Shown here piece by piece: positions 25,200 through 36,997 of a DNA stretch of 64,000 bases. Within the stretch, counting starts at the first letter, position 1; every line of letters begins with the position of its first letter. This stretch comes from Strongylocentrotus droebachiensis. Taxonomy: Eukaryota; Echinodermata; Echinoidea; Camarodonta; Strongylocentrotidae. The stretch lies in NCBI GenBank assembly GCA_035222895.1, contig JAVYIG010000036.1:841001-905000 (forward strand), given 5' to 3'. The notes below the pieces were generated by a model, which saw only the letters and a program-made list of their open reading frames with translations, ran no database searches and was not told the origin of the DNA. A program made the translations under genes and the position numbers.

Positions 25200-27398
25200 T
25201 ACGCTTTTCTCAACTTTTCACAACTTTTCTCAACTTTTCTTTAGTATATTCAGTATTGGATCTTTTAATTCATGTTCCCCTTTCTAGGTCTTTTTTTTAT
25301 CTTCATTCTCTTCTCTGGCTTACGTTTTCTCTGTCCCTGTAATTTCCTCCATTTTCCTCCATTTTTTGCAACCTGATGACCATCTTGTATTTCTCTTCTA
25401 TTACTAATATTATCCATCTTTTCTTTCTTTATTCTCCATTTCTGTTTCCAAACAACATGACTCTTACATCCATCACCTCCTTTCACTCATTGACAGTGGT
25501 TTTGTTGTCAAGCACACACTCCAACATGCCATGTCTGGTAATCAAGCCTAAACCAGCTTTACTGAAGTATAAAATAACTACATTATTGTACATGGTCTAT
25601 GTAAATGTTAGTCTACAATGTAGGTTGGTTCAGACCCTACATGTATGTTGTCTGTCACGACTGACAGGGGTTGGTGCCTGTCAGCCATAGCACAGGCCTA
25701 CATTTATTGTGATGCATCAAACCAAAACCACTTTACACCCTCTATTATGAACGACCCCGCACAGATTTCAATACTACACTACACCGCGCTTTCAGTCGCA
25801 CAATGCGTCACACAATATGCTTTCTGTACCATGGTTATATAATAGGGCGAATTCTTCTTTTGATATTCTTTCTTTCCTTTTTTCAATCTGTACTCTCCCT
25901 GCCCTCCATCCATTCTTTTTTTCTTCAAAGGGATTAGTTTCTAAAAGATAACTGCCGGCTGTCAGTCTGAACCTATACAGATTTGTAAAAGCAACAAAGA
26001 AGCCTTATTCATTTTGAGGCACCAGAGCAAGGCCCTTTTTTTTCCTTTTAAGATAGAAATAGTCAACGTACGCATTTTTCATTTTTCTAAGATTTTTGCA
26101 TGATTAGTTGGCTGCGTTTGTCCATTTCGAATACAAATAATATTTTCAAAAACACTAAGAACCTTTGAATATTGCAGGAACATCTATATCTAGCTCTGTT
26201 TACCTTTAATAAGTTCAATATACTGTTTATTCTGTTTATCTCTGTTATTGGTTGCATTTTTAGTATGTTTCTATGTACTGTACATAGTTTTTCTTACAGG
26301 CATGATTAGCATGCTATTCTGACTTGGATCTGTTGTTATTTTATGTACGCATATTTTTTTATTCCCAAATTCTCTCTCCCTTGTGAGCATGTTTGGTCAC
26401 AAGTGAAATTTGTGGAAATTAGTTTGGCATACATCTCTTACCTTTGGGTAATAAATGCCACCTTTATATTTCATTCCCATAGTTATCAGTACCCACTTTC
26501 AAGCTTTTTGACTGAATAGTTGTTGCTATTATTGATGTTGAGCATTATCATTAAATGGGCCTGATCAATATGAAAAAGCAGAAGGTTCTATATGATTTGA
26601 ACTTCCAACAACAAGAGTCATACCTAGTTCATCTCTCTCTATTATTCTCAGCCCTCAATTACTGTAACGTGTCATTAATAGAAATATTACCTGCAGGCTA
26701 ACTTAAATTTATAAGCCATAACAAGCTAATGAAAGTAACATTTCTTGTTCTACCATTGCTCCTGTTTTGTTAATCGGCGTGATTAGTACAGGTTCAAACA
26801 TGGGTCGCAGATTAAAAATGAATAGGAGCCATGCCAGTGCATTTTCAGGTGATGTTGTTTACTTGATTCGTCCCTATTTTCACTACCGTCACTTCGTGAA
26901 AACAGCGACGGATTGTGCTCTCGAAAGTTAGAAAATATTGTCCCTGTTCATGTGAGATCTTTTTGAATATTTCTGTTATAAAGAAATTTTCTGTGGTGTA
27001 ATTTTTTTATTTAATTTTAATCGACCTCTTTGAGTTTTCTTGAGCTACATGTAAGTTGCTCACCTATCTTGGTATTTACTGTCTGTCACTTCAGGTCAAC
27101 GATGTCATACTAATTTTTTTTAATTTAAAAAAAAAGAAGCAATGCCCATTTTTATAATACCATATTTGAAGAGCAGCGATTTGAATGCCTTTGCAGACAA
27201 TATGTACATTTTGTAAACATAGATTTGTCTTTTTTGTTATATAACACATCCCTATTTTAATCTACCGGTACTAGTACTTGAATTCTTGTGTGAAAACTGC
27301 AAATGCCCTCAGACTCTGGACCCCCCCCCCCCCCTGCCCCCACTCCCATAAAGGAATCTATCTTGATGAGCATTAGTTGCTGAACCAAGTCCAAAAAA

Positions 27399-27747
27399 GG
27401 CATGTCCTCATCAGCTCGAGATTGCCAAATATCCCGCTCGAATTATCCAGTTAATTTGCGTTTTCATCAGCCCCAAGTTGTAATTAACGGGAGTTAATAT
27501 CTTGGGCTAGTTTGCAAAATATCCCGCTATTTGCAACTTCGTCTGTCTGGTGCGGCTTCACCAGCCCGAAGACTCGCACTATGCGCGAACGCTGAGCAAA
27601 ATATCTCCAGCTAATTTCTCGAGCTCGAGTTTCAAGTTTCGAGGTCGAGTCTCGAGCTGATGAAGACGCGATTTGTAACTTCGGGATTATTTCCCAAATC
27701 AGAAATAGCGGGCTATTTGGCAATCTCGAGCTGATGAAGACAGGCCT
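27399..27747. mobile_element. Fold-back element with AGCCCGCTATTT motifs (copy A)
   Basis: The left end has GGCATGTCCTCATCAGCTCG, then AGATTGCCAAATATCCCGC. The right end is the complement: GCGGGCTATTTGGCAATCTC, then GAGCTGATGAAGACAGGCC. The inverted arms are about 45 bp. The interior is built of further small inverted repeats (CTCGAGCTCGAG-like near 27620, ATATCCCGCTATTTGC near 27521). Related copies lie at 41377-41702 and 47543-47874. The minus-strand frame at 27484-27771 is inside the repeat. Confidence 0.75.
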
Positions 27748-28248
27748 ATTAACATGAAGTTCAAGCCTCAAGCAGCTGCCAAATCATAACGACCATAATC
27801 ACCATCCCAAGAAAAGAAAGAAATGAATCTCATTTATGGGTAACTAGAATGAATGAGGTCAAATGTCTGAGCATGTAATTGATTCTTTAGCCGAAAAAAA
27901 AGCTGAAAAATCAGGCCAAAAGTAGTGCGCTGCTTCCATCAAGTAGTTTGTTTTTATCACCACAGGGCTCTAGTTTAATATCTTTATGATATGGTGATGG
28001 GAGATCTAAATTACACCAGTTCTGTAGAAGTTGAGTATCAGGTATTGCCAGAGTTCAGAGTAATGAGCTAAAAATAGGATGGAGTATTCACCTCAACTTG
28101 GAAGAAGTGAATGTAGTTGGTTTTTGTGGCTTGACAATTTTTGAAGTCACCAGGATGTTTTCTCCTTAGAATATGACATTTAACCGTTTTAATACATAAG
28201 CCTTGTTTTGAATGAGTCGCATAAGTGTAATTCAATGTTTAGTGTGTT

Positions 28249-28271
28249 GAGAGCCAAAAGGGCATTTAAAC
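28249..28271 (+). repeat. Single arm of the GAGCCAGAAGGG hairpin family
   Basis: GAGAGCCAAAAGGGCATTTA resembles the hairpin arm consensus. No complementary arm follows; a different TIR element starts ten bases downstream. Confidence 0.4.
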
Positions 28272-28280
28272 TTGTGTCAT

Positions 28281-28687
28281 TTAAAGATGAAGTTGAGTTC
28301 TGGTCATGCGATTGCATTGTGAAAGAAACGGTGTGGAATCGACAAGAAAAGGTTGATCATCTAGCATATAAGAATTTGTGTGTATTACAAGGTTCGGGAA
28401 TCATCAAAATGATAAGAAATTGGCCAAGTCTTGGTAAAGTTACAAACACTGTACACAGAAAGATGTATATGGGACTACACGAACACGTGGCGTAAAAATC
28501 CTACCCCCACCCCCCCCCCCCCCCCCCGAGTTTTACGATGTTATTGACATATTTGGAATATGAAGGCATTTGAAGAGCCATGCTTTTCAGGGAACATGTC
28601 TTATCTGATGTTCTTTTACACTTGCATAATAAAATGATAACGGCTCACAAATTATTTTCACCTCTCCAGAACTCAACTTCTCTTTAA
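28281..28687 (+). mobile_element. About 407-bp TIR element flanked by TTAA (copy 2)
   Basis: It begins TTAAAGATGAAGTTGAGTTC and ends GAACTCAACTTCTCTTTAA, with inverted ends and TTAA at both edges. It is the same family as 6965-7356 but in the opposite orientation. A C run (28510-28527) replaces the short CG-rich segment of the other copy. The 95-codon frame at 28208-28495 runs through it and encodes no recognised transposase; the other copy is broken in the matching frame. Confidence 0.78.
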
Positions 28688-29313
28688 CACAGGATTGATG
28701 CACTTATGACTTTCAACTTTCAAATGTCATGACATTGACTATGATTGCCTTCATACAGTCTTGTTAACTTTGACAATATGTTGTAATTATAAAATATATA
28801 TATTTGTTAAGTTTTTACTGATGTGCTTGCTCAAAGCACTAGACAGCATTACAAATCAGTGATATTGAGAAAAAACAAATCAAAGTAAATGCACCTCCCC
28901 CCCCCCCCCCTTCATTTTATATGTCTGATATTTTTAGACCTCGTAATCACTGTCTGATCAGGCAATTTCTCTCATGTTTCCCTGATATGATGATGTAAAT
29001 CACCTCAAATCTTTTGTTCTATAACAAGTCCATCACATGCGCATTGATCATAGCTGATTGCAGACTGATCTGGTGCGTACATCATTAATCAATTTGTGCA
29101 TTGAGTAATACTAATAGCCTGTTTAGACTAGAGAAACTTCATATGAGAGTTGTGCAAAGAAATGTCTTAAGAATCATTTTGAGTATGCTGTACTGTGAAT
29201 GTTATAATTTGTTGATGTACTTACAGTAATCCTGTTATTTCGTATTTCCTGTTATTTGTGATACTTTTTTTAATGGAATGTGCAAAAATAAACTTGAAAC
29301 TTGTATACCTGAA

Positions 29314-29332
29314 GGGGGGGGGGGGGGGGGGG
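29314..29332 (+). repeat. 19-base G run
   Basis: Uninterrupted G run about 105 bases before the next TIR element. Simple sequence. Confidence 0.9.
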
Positions 29333-29437
29333 TCCTCACAAGTTTGAACGGGTACTGTTTAAAGTAACATGTGAAGAAACTACTTTTGAAGAGGTTAGTT
29401 GACTTGACGGTGCATGCTCATGGGACGCCCAGTTACA

Positions 29438-29981
29438 TATACTCTTTTCACACTGGTTCTGCTTAACCCCGTACTTTGCTTAGCCCCGTACTTTGCTTAG
29501 CCCTGTACTATCCTTAACCCCGGACTATTTTTGTTGGCTTTTCACACACGCTGTTTTTAGTCCCGTACTAGCGCCTATTCCGGAATAAGAAAATTCACGC
29601 TGTTCTCACTGCAATTCGTTAACCCCGGATATCGTGAATGTTATGATTGGACATACTTCGCATCTGGCCAGCTGCGATACGCTCCATTGCGTAGTACCGG
29701 ACTATTTTTCGTTTCTGTTCTCATTCATTTGCTTGGCATCGCAATTGCGGGGTTAGCAGGAGTTAGCACCACAATTGCGGAGTTAGCCCTGCTATTTTGC
29801 AGTGTTAGTTAACCCCGTACTATAGGTGGGGTTAGCCAACTTTAGCCCACTTTGGTAAAAGCCAGTCTGAACAGAAAGTGGAATAGGCTTAACCCTGTAC
29901 TATAGGTGGGGCTAAGACCCCCCCTTAACCCCACCTATAGTACGGGGTTAAGCAAAATATTGCCAGTGTGAAAACAGTATA
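29438..29981. mobile_element. 544-bp inverted-repeat element with TTAACCCCGTACTATA motifs
   Basis: The left end is TATACTCTTTTCACACTGG, then GCTTAACCCCGTACTTT. The right end is GTACGGGGTTAAGC, then CCAGTGTGAAAACAGTATA. The termini are inverted, and TA at both edges would fit a TA target duplication (mariner-like) but does not prove it. Variants of TTAACCCCGTACTATAGGTG recur in both orientations inside. GTTAGC blocks with CAATTGCGGGGTTAGC occur near 29750. No coding frame. Confidence 0.75.
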
Positions 29982-31164
29982 AGTTTCTTCTTCTTCATTG
30001 AGTGTTCTTTTGGAACCTTCAGAGCTGTATGTTGCTACCCCCAATCGATTAATTATGCAAGTATAGGGGAAAAATGTTACTTAACATAAACATGTAGCTA
30101 TAGGGTTATGGTTTTCATACATTTTAGCTATACAAAAATGGCTGTAGTCTGAAGAGGGGTTCAAGTAGGACGTCTGTGATACAATCTCATCAAGTTCAGA
30201 TCAGATTCAAACTACCTCAAATATAACACTAACAGCACTGACACTAGTAGTATGGGAGTATACATACAGGGAGAAAGAGATAGAGATTTTATTTTTAAGA
30301 GAGAAGTGTTTTTGATATAGTTCAAAAGTTCATTGCTTTTGTGCGAGGTGCATTCTCGTCAGCTCTAGTGTATGATCTTCATCTGTATACAGCCTTTTGT
30401 ACGTGTCTCTTTGAGCGAAATGTATCATCGTCTGATGGAAATGGGGGTGGGGGGGGGGGGTAGCGATGCTCCTCAATAACAAAACATGGAAAGGATAGAG
30501 AGTTGTGAATGGGCGTAGAAAGAAAAAAAAGATAGAATAACGGGAGGTCAATTTGAGAATATGGGAGGATTAATCCAATTGCTCATTTGGAATAATTCTA
30601 TGGATCAAGATTCAAGGTGATCTCTATGTACAAGGCTCATTTTGAAAGAGTTCAAAGGACGAATTATAGAAGTCATATGACGTACACCATAACCTACAAT
30701 TATGGGTTTACTAGGATGTTATATGAATGAAGTTATGAATGACCCTATCCCCCCTGTTTCTATGCCATGAATAGCTTTCGGCCTGCCAAAGCGGTTGTAT
30801 TTCTTTCATATTTGATCGTGAGATATGAATCTTAAGTATTGATTCACAATTCATTGTCCATTTTCAAAAAGCATAGAATAATATTATTCTAGAGTTCAGG
30901 TCAGCAAATAGTTTTTCATCTCACAAAAGTGACCTTTTTATCTCCTAGTTGTCTATTTAGGGAAGAGTTCACTAAGAATTCAACAAAAAGGTTCATTATT
31001 TTCCTTTACTTAATTTTCTTTGAACCTTCTATTCATTACATATTTGCAGAATGGCAATGCAATGTATATGATTCTTTTTGTCCTTATAATGACAATTTAG
31101 ACCTCCATTAATAATGCTGTCGCATAATCAAAAACGCATAAATCAAAAAAGCATAAACGTCGTT

Positions 31165-31226
31165 AGCTCAGAGTCAGAATGGCGTTAACTCTTATCATTA
31201 TACAGAGTTAACACCTTTAGAGCTCT
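31165..31226. mobile_element. Short hairpin repeat, GAGCCAGAAGGG family (copy 3)
   Basis: The left arm ends GGCGTTAACTCT at about 31192. A loop of roughly 11 nt (TATCATTATAC) follows, then AGAGTTAACACC and the rest of the right arm to AGAGCTCT at 31226. The inner 11 bp (GTTAACTCT side) pair perfectly and the outer part has mismatches. Total length is 62 bp. Confidence 0.65.
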
Positions 31227-31248
31227 CGACAGATAAAGTGTATAGATC

Positions 31249-32194
31249 CAGACATGCCAACCGTTCCGATTTTAACGGAACTGTTCCGTTTTTGAAGTTT
31301 TTATAGCCCTAAAAAACGGAACGTTCCGATTTTGGGGAATTTGGCTTTCCTGCAGCGCGCACGCATGTACATTGCACACAATACAGGGGATGTACAACCC
31401 TGTACACCACTAAAAGACGAGCGCATTTCCCCAGGCTATGCATACACACGCTGATGACATATCAGTGCAATGCACTACACACACAGTGTCAGTACAAGAA
31501 AGTCCCGATCTTACTTCCAAAATCCATTCCAAAAGCCAAATTTTGCTGTCAAAAATGCGGAATCAGGGCCATATTTCCAAAGCTCACGGGGGTTTAGCCC
31601 AGTTTTAAGAAACAGCTTCACCCAAAAAGCGCTAAAAATCAAGAAATCAGCGATTTTGTTACCATTTTTTCCGCCTATCGCAAGCCCTTCGATTGTGATG
31701 GTAATCATGGTATCTTCAAAAAGCCAAATGAAAAACGAACACCGGACCTGCTGATGCATTGACTTTATGTACAAAGTTGATTGCAATTCTAGACTTGCCT
31801 TGATTCGACCGCAATGAAGCACCAATGGGTGCCCCAACTTCGGCATAGAACATCATCGTGTGTTGCGCCGCAATTCAGCGGCCCTCGTACTCATTGACTT
31901 AAATTCTTATAGTTTTAAATAATGGATTTTTCTGATAAAGTAGGTAAATATATTTAACAAATCATATTTTTCATATTTTTATTTTTTTGTATTGATTTTT
32001 TTTTTTTTTTTTTTTTCCAAGTGACAGGTCGGCAGCTCTCAATGATAGAAAGCGTTTTTATTCAAAAAAACATGATTGCAGTAGCATTTTATAGGGAAAA
32101 AACGTAAAACAGGCAAAATATGTTTTTTCACCTAAAAATATGGTTTTTCAAGCTGAATAATATGTTTTTTGAAAGTGACAGGTTGGCAGCTCTG
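31249..32194. mobile_element. Non-autonomous element with CAGA..TGCCAACC ends; two right ends
   Basis: It starts CAGACATGCCAACCG and ends GGTTGGCAGCTCTG, the complement with two differences (CAGAGCTGCCAACC). The left part contains inverted CCGTTCCGATTTTAACGGAA and AAAAACGGAACGTTCCG blocks. A second right-end-like block, GACAGGTCGGCAGCTCTC, sits at about 32023-32040. The element therefore looks nested or partly duplicated. CAG-type ends suggest hAT, but I find no 8-bp target duplication. Overlapping open frames (31470-31754 plus, 31511-31846 minus) show no recognised domain. Confidence 0.5.
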
Positions 32195-32707
32195 CATTAT
32201 TGCCAGTCTCATTTTATGCATAGATCTATGTCATGTATAATTATTTAAAAAGTAACTAGACTTAAATGTATCACTCTGCATGAGTGGCTAAAGCTAAAGC
32301 GGGCCCTGGACCCCGGCTAAAAGGACTTCGCGCTCGTGATGTGCGCTTCGCGCCCATGATGTGCGCTTCGCGCACATAGTGTACAGATTTCTGATTTTCA
32401 AATGTTGGCATGTATGTAGATCCCCAAGGCGTCCCAGACTTTTTATCATTCATTTAGTTTGAAAGTTAAGTCTATATTTCATTGGACTGTGCATTAGCCC
32501 GAGCTTAGAGCAGGATAGATTTACACGGGATAAGCTTATTTTGAGATGGAACAACCTTGCCAGTTCCGCGTAGTAAGCACTTGTCATTCGGTAGCACATC
32601 CTTGCCCAAACTTCCTACAGTAGTTTTCACTCATCATCAAGACCAAATGCCCTTGGTAGGATTCCCACAGAATTCCTCCCTCAGTTCCTACTGTATATCT
32701 ACAGTTT

Positions 32708-32770
32708 AGAGCCAAAATGGCATTGATTCTATTTAGAAGATTATCATCTATTTGGAGCCAGAAGGGGGTT
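32708..32770 (+). repeat. Two direct arms of the GAGCCAGAAGGG family
   Basis: AGAGCCAAAATGGCATTGAT at 32708 and GAGCCAGAAGGGGG at 32755 lie about 45 bp apart in the same orientation. They do not form a hairpin with each other. Confidence 0.4.
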
Positions 32771-33099
32771 TCTTCATGTATTTAATACAAAACTAATGCC
32801 TGTCGAGATGATTTTATTACCTTATTACTTTGATAATAAGGAAGGAGGAAGAGCAGTGATTAAATGAGGAAGACTGGGTAAATTACATGTAGAGAAATCC
32901 TATTTTGGAATATATGAAACATAACTCCCTTTTCAGTTTTGGATTTAATTGTTTGTAAAAGGTACTCTTGACAATTCATGGTTTATAATTGAACAGATAC
33001 CACAAGTTATAGTCACCATTGAACAGTCTAGGTAAAACTAGGTAAAACTATAATGGTATATTTTGTTGCCATGTCGATTTGTTTTGGGGTACTTTTTCA

Positions 33100-33480
33100 T
33101 GGGAACCTTCTCCCCCATACGATCCTTTTGTGGCAGTATTCCAAACCGGTAATGACTCCTCTTTCTCTCGAGTTATCACGATCAGCGTCGATATGCTGAG
33201 GAGCAACATTCTCCATCTCAAACCAAACCAGGTGAATGTGCAAACTGGGTTAACCGCCGTCTCTAACCCCAATTAGTAAGGGAGGGAGCGCTGATTGAAG
33301 CTCTACGGGGGCGGTCTCGCACCCCATGGTATGTGTAGACCAGGGATCGGTGGAAGTCTTGGATCTCATTAGCAAGGAGGTGCCTTGAGACGTGAGACGA
33401 GAGCCAGCAATGCACCGATGATGTGTCAGCTGACTGAAGTGGTTGGATTCTCGTTACCGGCTTTGACGGCGGCGGCTTTT
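33100..33480. other. GC-richer island in intron 1
   Basis: This stretch has more G, C and CpG (for example GATCAGCGTCGATATGC, GGGGGCGGTCTCGC, ACGGCGGCGGC) than the DNA around it, and open frames on both strands (33079-33276 plus, 33048-33272 minus). A donor-like CCAG/GTGAATGT occurs near 33231. There is no domain I recognise and the MPRIP frame needs no exon here. It could be an alternative promoter or first exon, or a conserved regulatory element; the sequence alone does not decide. Confidence 0.25.
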
Positions 33481-33886
33481 GCCTTGTGTCTCTGCTGGCT
33501 TTCTTTTGTCACCTTTTCAAACTTGATTATTGTCACACATACATGTGTCGATCTTGCTCTCTCTCAGTCCGTTGATCTTTTCCCTGCTATAATTCTCCCA
33601 TTCATTTTTATGTCTTGTACATGCAGGCGTTTTTTATTTTATATCATTTAGCAGTATTCTATTTAGTTCAGTTTAGTATGTATTCATGTTGCCTGTTTAC
33701 CGATCTTCACTTTTATAATGTTCTCTTTCTTTCTCCCCCTCTCTTTGTCGGTCTGTCTCTCTCTTTGTTTGTCTCTATTTCTTGTATTCATTTTATATCT
33801 TTGTTCTCTTTTTATCCTCTGTATCTCCACCTCTCTGCCTCCATTTTTAATATAGGACTAATTTCTTTCCATGATCTCAATCGTGC

Positions 33887-33963
33887 CTCTTCTCTTCTCT
33901 TTCTCTTCTCTTCTCTTCTCTTCTCTTCTCTTCTCTTCTCTTCTCTTCTCTTCTCTTCTCTCT
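33887..33963 (+). repeat. (TTCTC)n microsatellite, about 15 units
   Basis: Near-perfect pentanucleotide array. Overlapping frames on both strands encode Ser/Leu/Phe or Arg/Glu/Lys repeats and are artefacts. Confidence 0.95.
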
Positions 33964-34368
33964 ATCTCACACATCTCTGACTGTCCGCTTCGGTCAGTCT
34001 CATCAATATTTGACTTCTTCCCACCTCCCCCCACCTTCCCCCACACCTCTCGGTCCTTTCCTATTTGTCAGACCAGCATGTCACTGACATTGCTTGATTG
34101 GGGATTAATGAAGTTTAATGACATGTTGGCTCCAAATATTGATCACCAGTCTTGTTTTCCTAGTACACAATAATCTACCATGCATTGATATCTACACAAT
34201 GTTGTACTTAATCACACTAAGTAACATCTTGCCATTATCATGTACGTGTTCGTTGGGGCCTTAATCATGTTGGTATATGGTAGACCTGTTTAATTACACC
34301 AGACTGCGAAGCATGTGTGAACCTAATTAGTGCTTGTCATGCAGCTACTACAGTCTGCTTTCCTAATG

Positions 34369-34518
34369 TGTAGGCCTATGCTAATCAGCAATGAATGATT
34401 ATAGTTTTAATCATGTAGCCTCTTTGTAAAATTCACATCTTTTGTAGGCCTATGTTTAATCAACAATGAAAGAATACAATCTAAATCATGTAGCCTTTAT
34501 GTAAAATTGACAACTTTT
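34369..34518 (+). repeat. Two-unit tandem repeat, about 75 bp
   Basis: TGTAGGCCTATG starts at 34369 and 34443. Each unit continues through AATCA(G/A)CAATGAA, AATCATGTAGCCT and TGTAAAATT. Confidence 0.85.
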
Positions 34519-35356
34519 GTTTAGTTGAGGTATACATTTATATACGATGTATGTAAATCTATAAATGCATGTATTTTTGTATTTTTAATCCAGATTAGGA
34601 TTTAAATTTGGTATCTTTGCACTGAATCCAATAGCAAACAGTATACATATAGCCTACTTAAGAAAAAATACAGGAGGCGTATACATTATATTCTCCACAC
34701 AAATGAAAACCATCTATCAGAAGTACTTGAAATTATTCTGTAAATTTATTGGCCAAGGCATATTTCAATTGGCTGTGGTTGAAGTACTCAGTGAACAGCC
34801 GTTATTATAAAGTCTCATAGCTAATCAATTTGTTTACTAATTGTATTTGCTAATCTAAATGATTGTTTCATTATTCATTGTTTCTGTATGAGACATAATA
34901 CACAAGGAACTGAATAGTACACTCTATTCACAGCACAAATCATATGGTATTAGTGAATCAATTAGCTTTGTAAAGAATGATGTACGACTAATCAAATGAG
35001 ATTGATATCACCACTCATAACCATTTGGTACTCATTGAGTGTACACATTTGATTAATGCTTGGAACTTATTTATGAAAGAGATTTAAACATCAATTTGTG
35101 TCTATAATCATCGTGTTATTTTTGCCATCATATGGAGACTTTAGATGTGGTCTTATATTGTATGTCTGGAAACAGATATTAAATAAATGTGTTGATGAAT
35201 CATTCAAAAGTGAGTTGAGGATGATTCCGATGTTTGGAGCTGTTTGGAAGTATCTGTAATTTCGAATAAAATTTATAATTGGGGTGATTCAAAGAATTTA
35301 AGGTTTAAATAGAATAGTAGAATACAAAGGCTAATTAAAGCATTATTCATCTGCTC

Positions 35357-35379
35357 ATAGCCGGAAGGGTGTTAACTCT
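35357..35379 (+). repeat. Single arm of the GAGCCAGAAGGG hairpin family
   Basis: ATAGCCGGAAGGGTGTTAAC, then TCT, matches the arm consensus over most of its length. No complementary arm is visible nearby. Confidence 0.5.
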
Positions 35380-35492
35380 ATATTGAAGTCTAGAATATGA
35401 TTTTTTGCCTTCATTTCTGACTCCCAGCAGATATATTGATATGTTAAAAAATAAAAAGGCTGCAAGCTTTCATATCTCCCAATCCAGTGATT

Positions 35493-35879
35493 ATTTGACT
35501 ATGGTAGACAGAAGTCCTAATACGTTTGAAAACAGATCATTCCGCAATTGAAATACAACTGCTATTTCTATTATATCATCATATATAAACCATACATCAT
35601 TTGGAAATATTGTGAAGTGCGAAGGTTACGTTAATTTCACTGGTTCTCTTTGCAAGCAACTAGTGATCTGTAGATTCAGACTTTGGTATTTGACTATTGT
35701 GACGGAAGTCCTTATACACTTGATAACAGATTATTCTGAATGAAATACAACTGCTATATCTAGTATTTCACCAAATATAAACCATACGTCATTGGAAAAT
35801 ATTGCCAAGTGCGAAGGTTACGTTAATTTCACCAGCTATTTGCAAGCAACTAGTGATCCGTAGATTCACACTTTGGTAG
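35493..35879 (+). repeat. Two-unit tandem repeat, about 195 bp
   Basis: Units start at 35493 and 35688 (ATTTGACTAT). Shared blocks are GAAGTCCT, AAATACAACTGCTAT, ATATAAACCATAC, AGTGCGAAGGTTACG, GCAAGCAACTAGTGATC and CGTAGATTCA or its variant. No coding content. Confidence 0.88.
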
Positions 35880-36941
35880 GCCTGTCATCACCAGCTACTT
35901 TGATCTTGAATCTAGCAGAAACTCAAGAGTAGAAGTTTTAAACCATACATGTACTGTAGCTCTACGATACAGATTATGCTCTGCAGCTATTTATTACTTG
36001 AAGAGAAAGTAAATTCCTTGGTATCTTCTGTTGTTTCTGACAAATGTATTTTCACATATTTTTTTGCAAAGTGATACAGTTTATACACATGCAATTCAAA
36101 ATCAAACTTTGGAATTTCTAAAGATAGTTTACATGAGATTGGAGCCAATAAATGATCCTCTGCTATTGTTTTGTAAATTATTGCTAATATTGGTTGGATA
36201 TTGCTGCCTTAATATTTTAGGCCTAAAAAGTTGCATAAAAAAAAATGCAATTTACAAATGAATAGATTTCAGTATTGATGATAAATTCCTACTACAATTA
36301 TGCATTATAGGTGCATCCAGCACATTTTATTCATTAATTTTCATAACATGAAAATGCGTGTAAAATAGTGTGTGAATATAAATATTTTACAAATGCTGTG
36401 TGAGGAATATGGGAACAAAATTAAATTAAGGCTCGATATATACACAGATACTTTGAAGGTGCAGGCGTTGATATCGGCCCTCTTCCGTTACTTTCGTTTT
36501 CTTGAGAAAGGTGTCAATGCGTTCTAGCAGCCTGCCAATCAAAATAATAGATCTTTTTCTCTTCACAAGGTTATTGACACCTACACATGTACACTGTATG
36601 GTTGAATTCCTTCAAGATGTTCTTTACCATCAGTCAGTCAGTCAGTCATCACATAAAGAATATGTCACAAAACAGCTAGTGCTTGACATTTGCTCCAGAG
36701 AGACATTTATTGGCACTCTCAGCTTTATTTCGTCAAAAAGATAGGCTTAAAGTTAGTGTTGCAATTGAGGTTGGGGTTCGATTTAGTGTTGGGTTCTATA
36801 CATGTAGGTGTAGGTTATGGTTGGGTGTTCAGGTAAAGTAGGATATCAACGACGGAGCGATTGTCCTAGAAGCATGTGAAAAAGAACCCACGGAATCACC
36901 ACTCTGTCATCTATATTTCAGCAGAATTTTGCGTTTTTGAC

Positions 36942-36997
36942 AGCTAAAAGGGGATTAACTCTCCTCTATGTTTATATAGCTTGAATGTCCTTCTAGC
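36942..36997. mobile_element. Short hairpin repeat, GAGCCAGAAGGG family (copy 4, diverged)
   Basis: AGCTAAAAGGGGATTAACTC on the left pairs in part with TTGAATGTCCTTCTAGCT on the right, giving a stem with several mismatches and a loop of about 18 nt. Confidence 0.45.

Noticed and set aside
24844..25287. 147-codon frame
   Set aside because: Second half is C-run and CTCT repeat; first half has no recognised feature.
33079..33276. Possible exon with donor-like CCAG/GTGAATGT
   Set aside because: The MPRIP frame is continuous from exon A to exon B, so no exon is needed; no good acceptor. Kept only as part of the GC-richer island.
33615..34173. Frames around the TTCTC repeat
   Set aside because: Pentanucleotide repeat is open in all phases; composition is Ser/Leu/Phe only.
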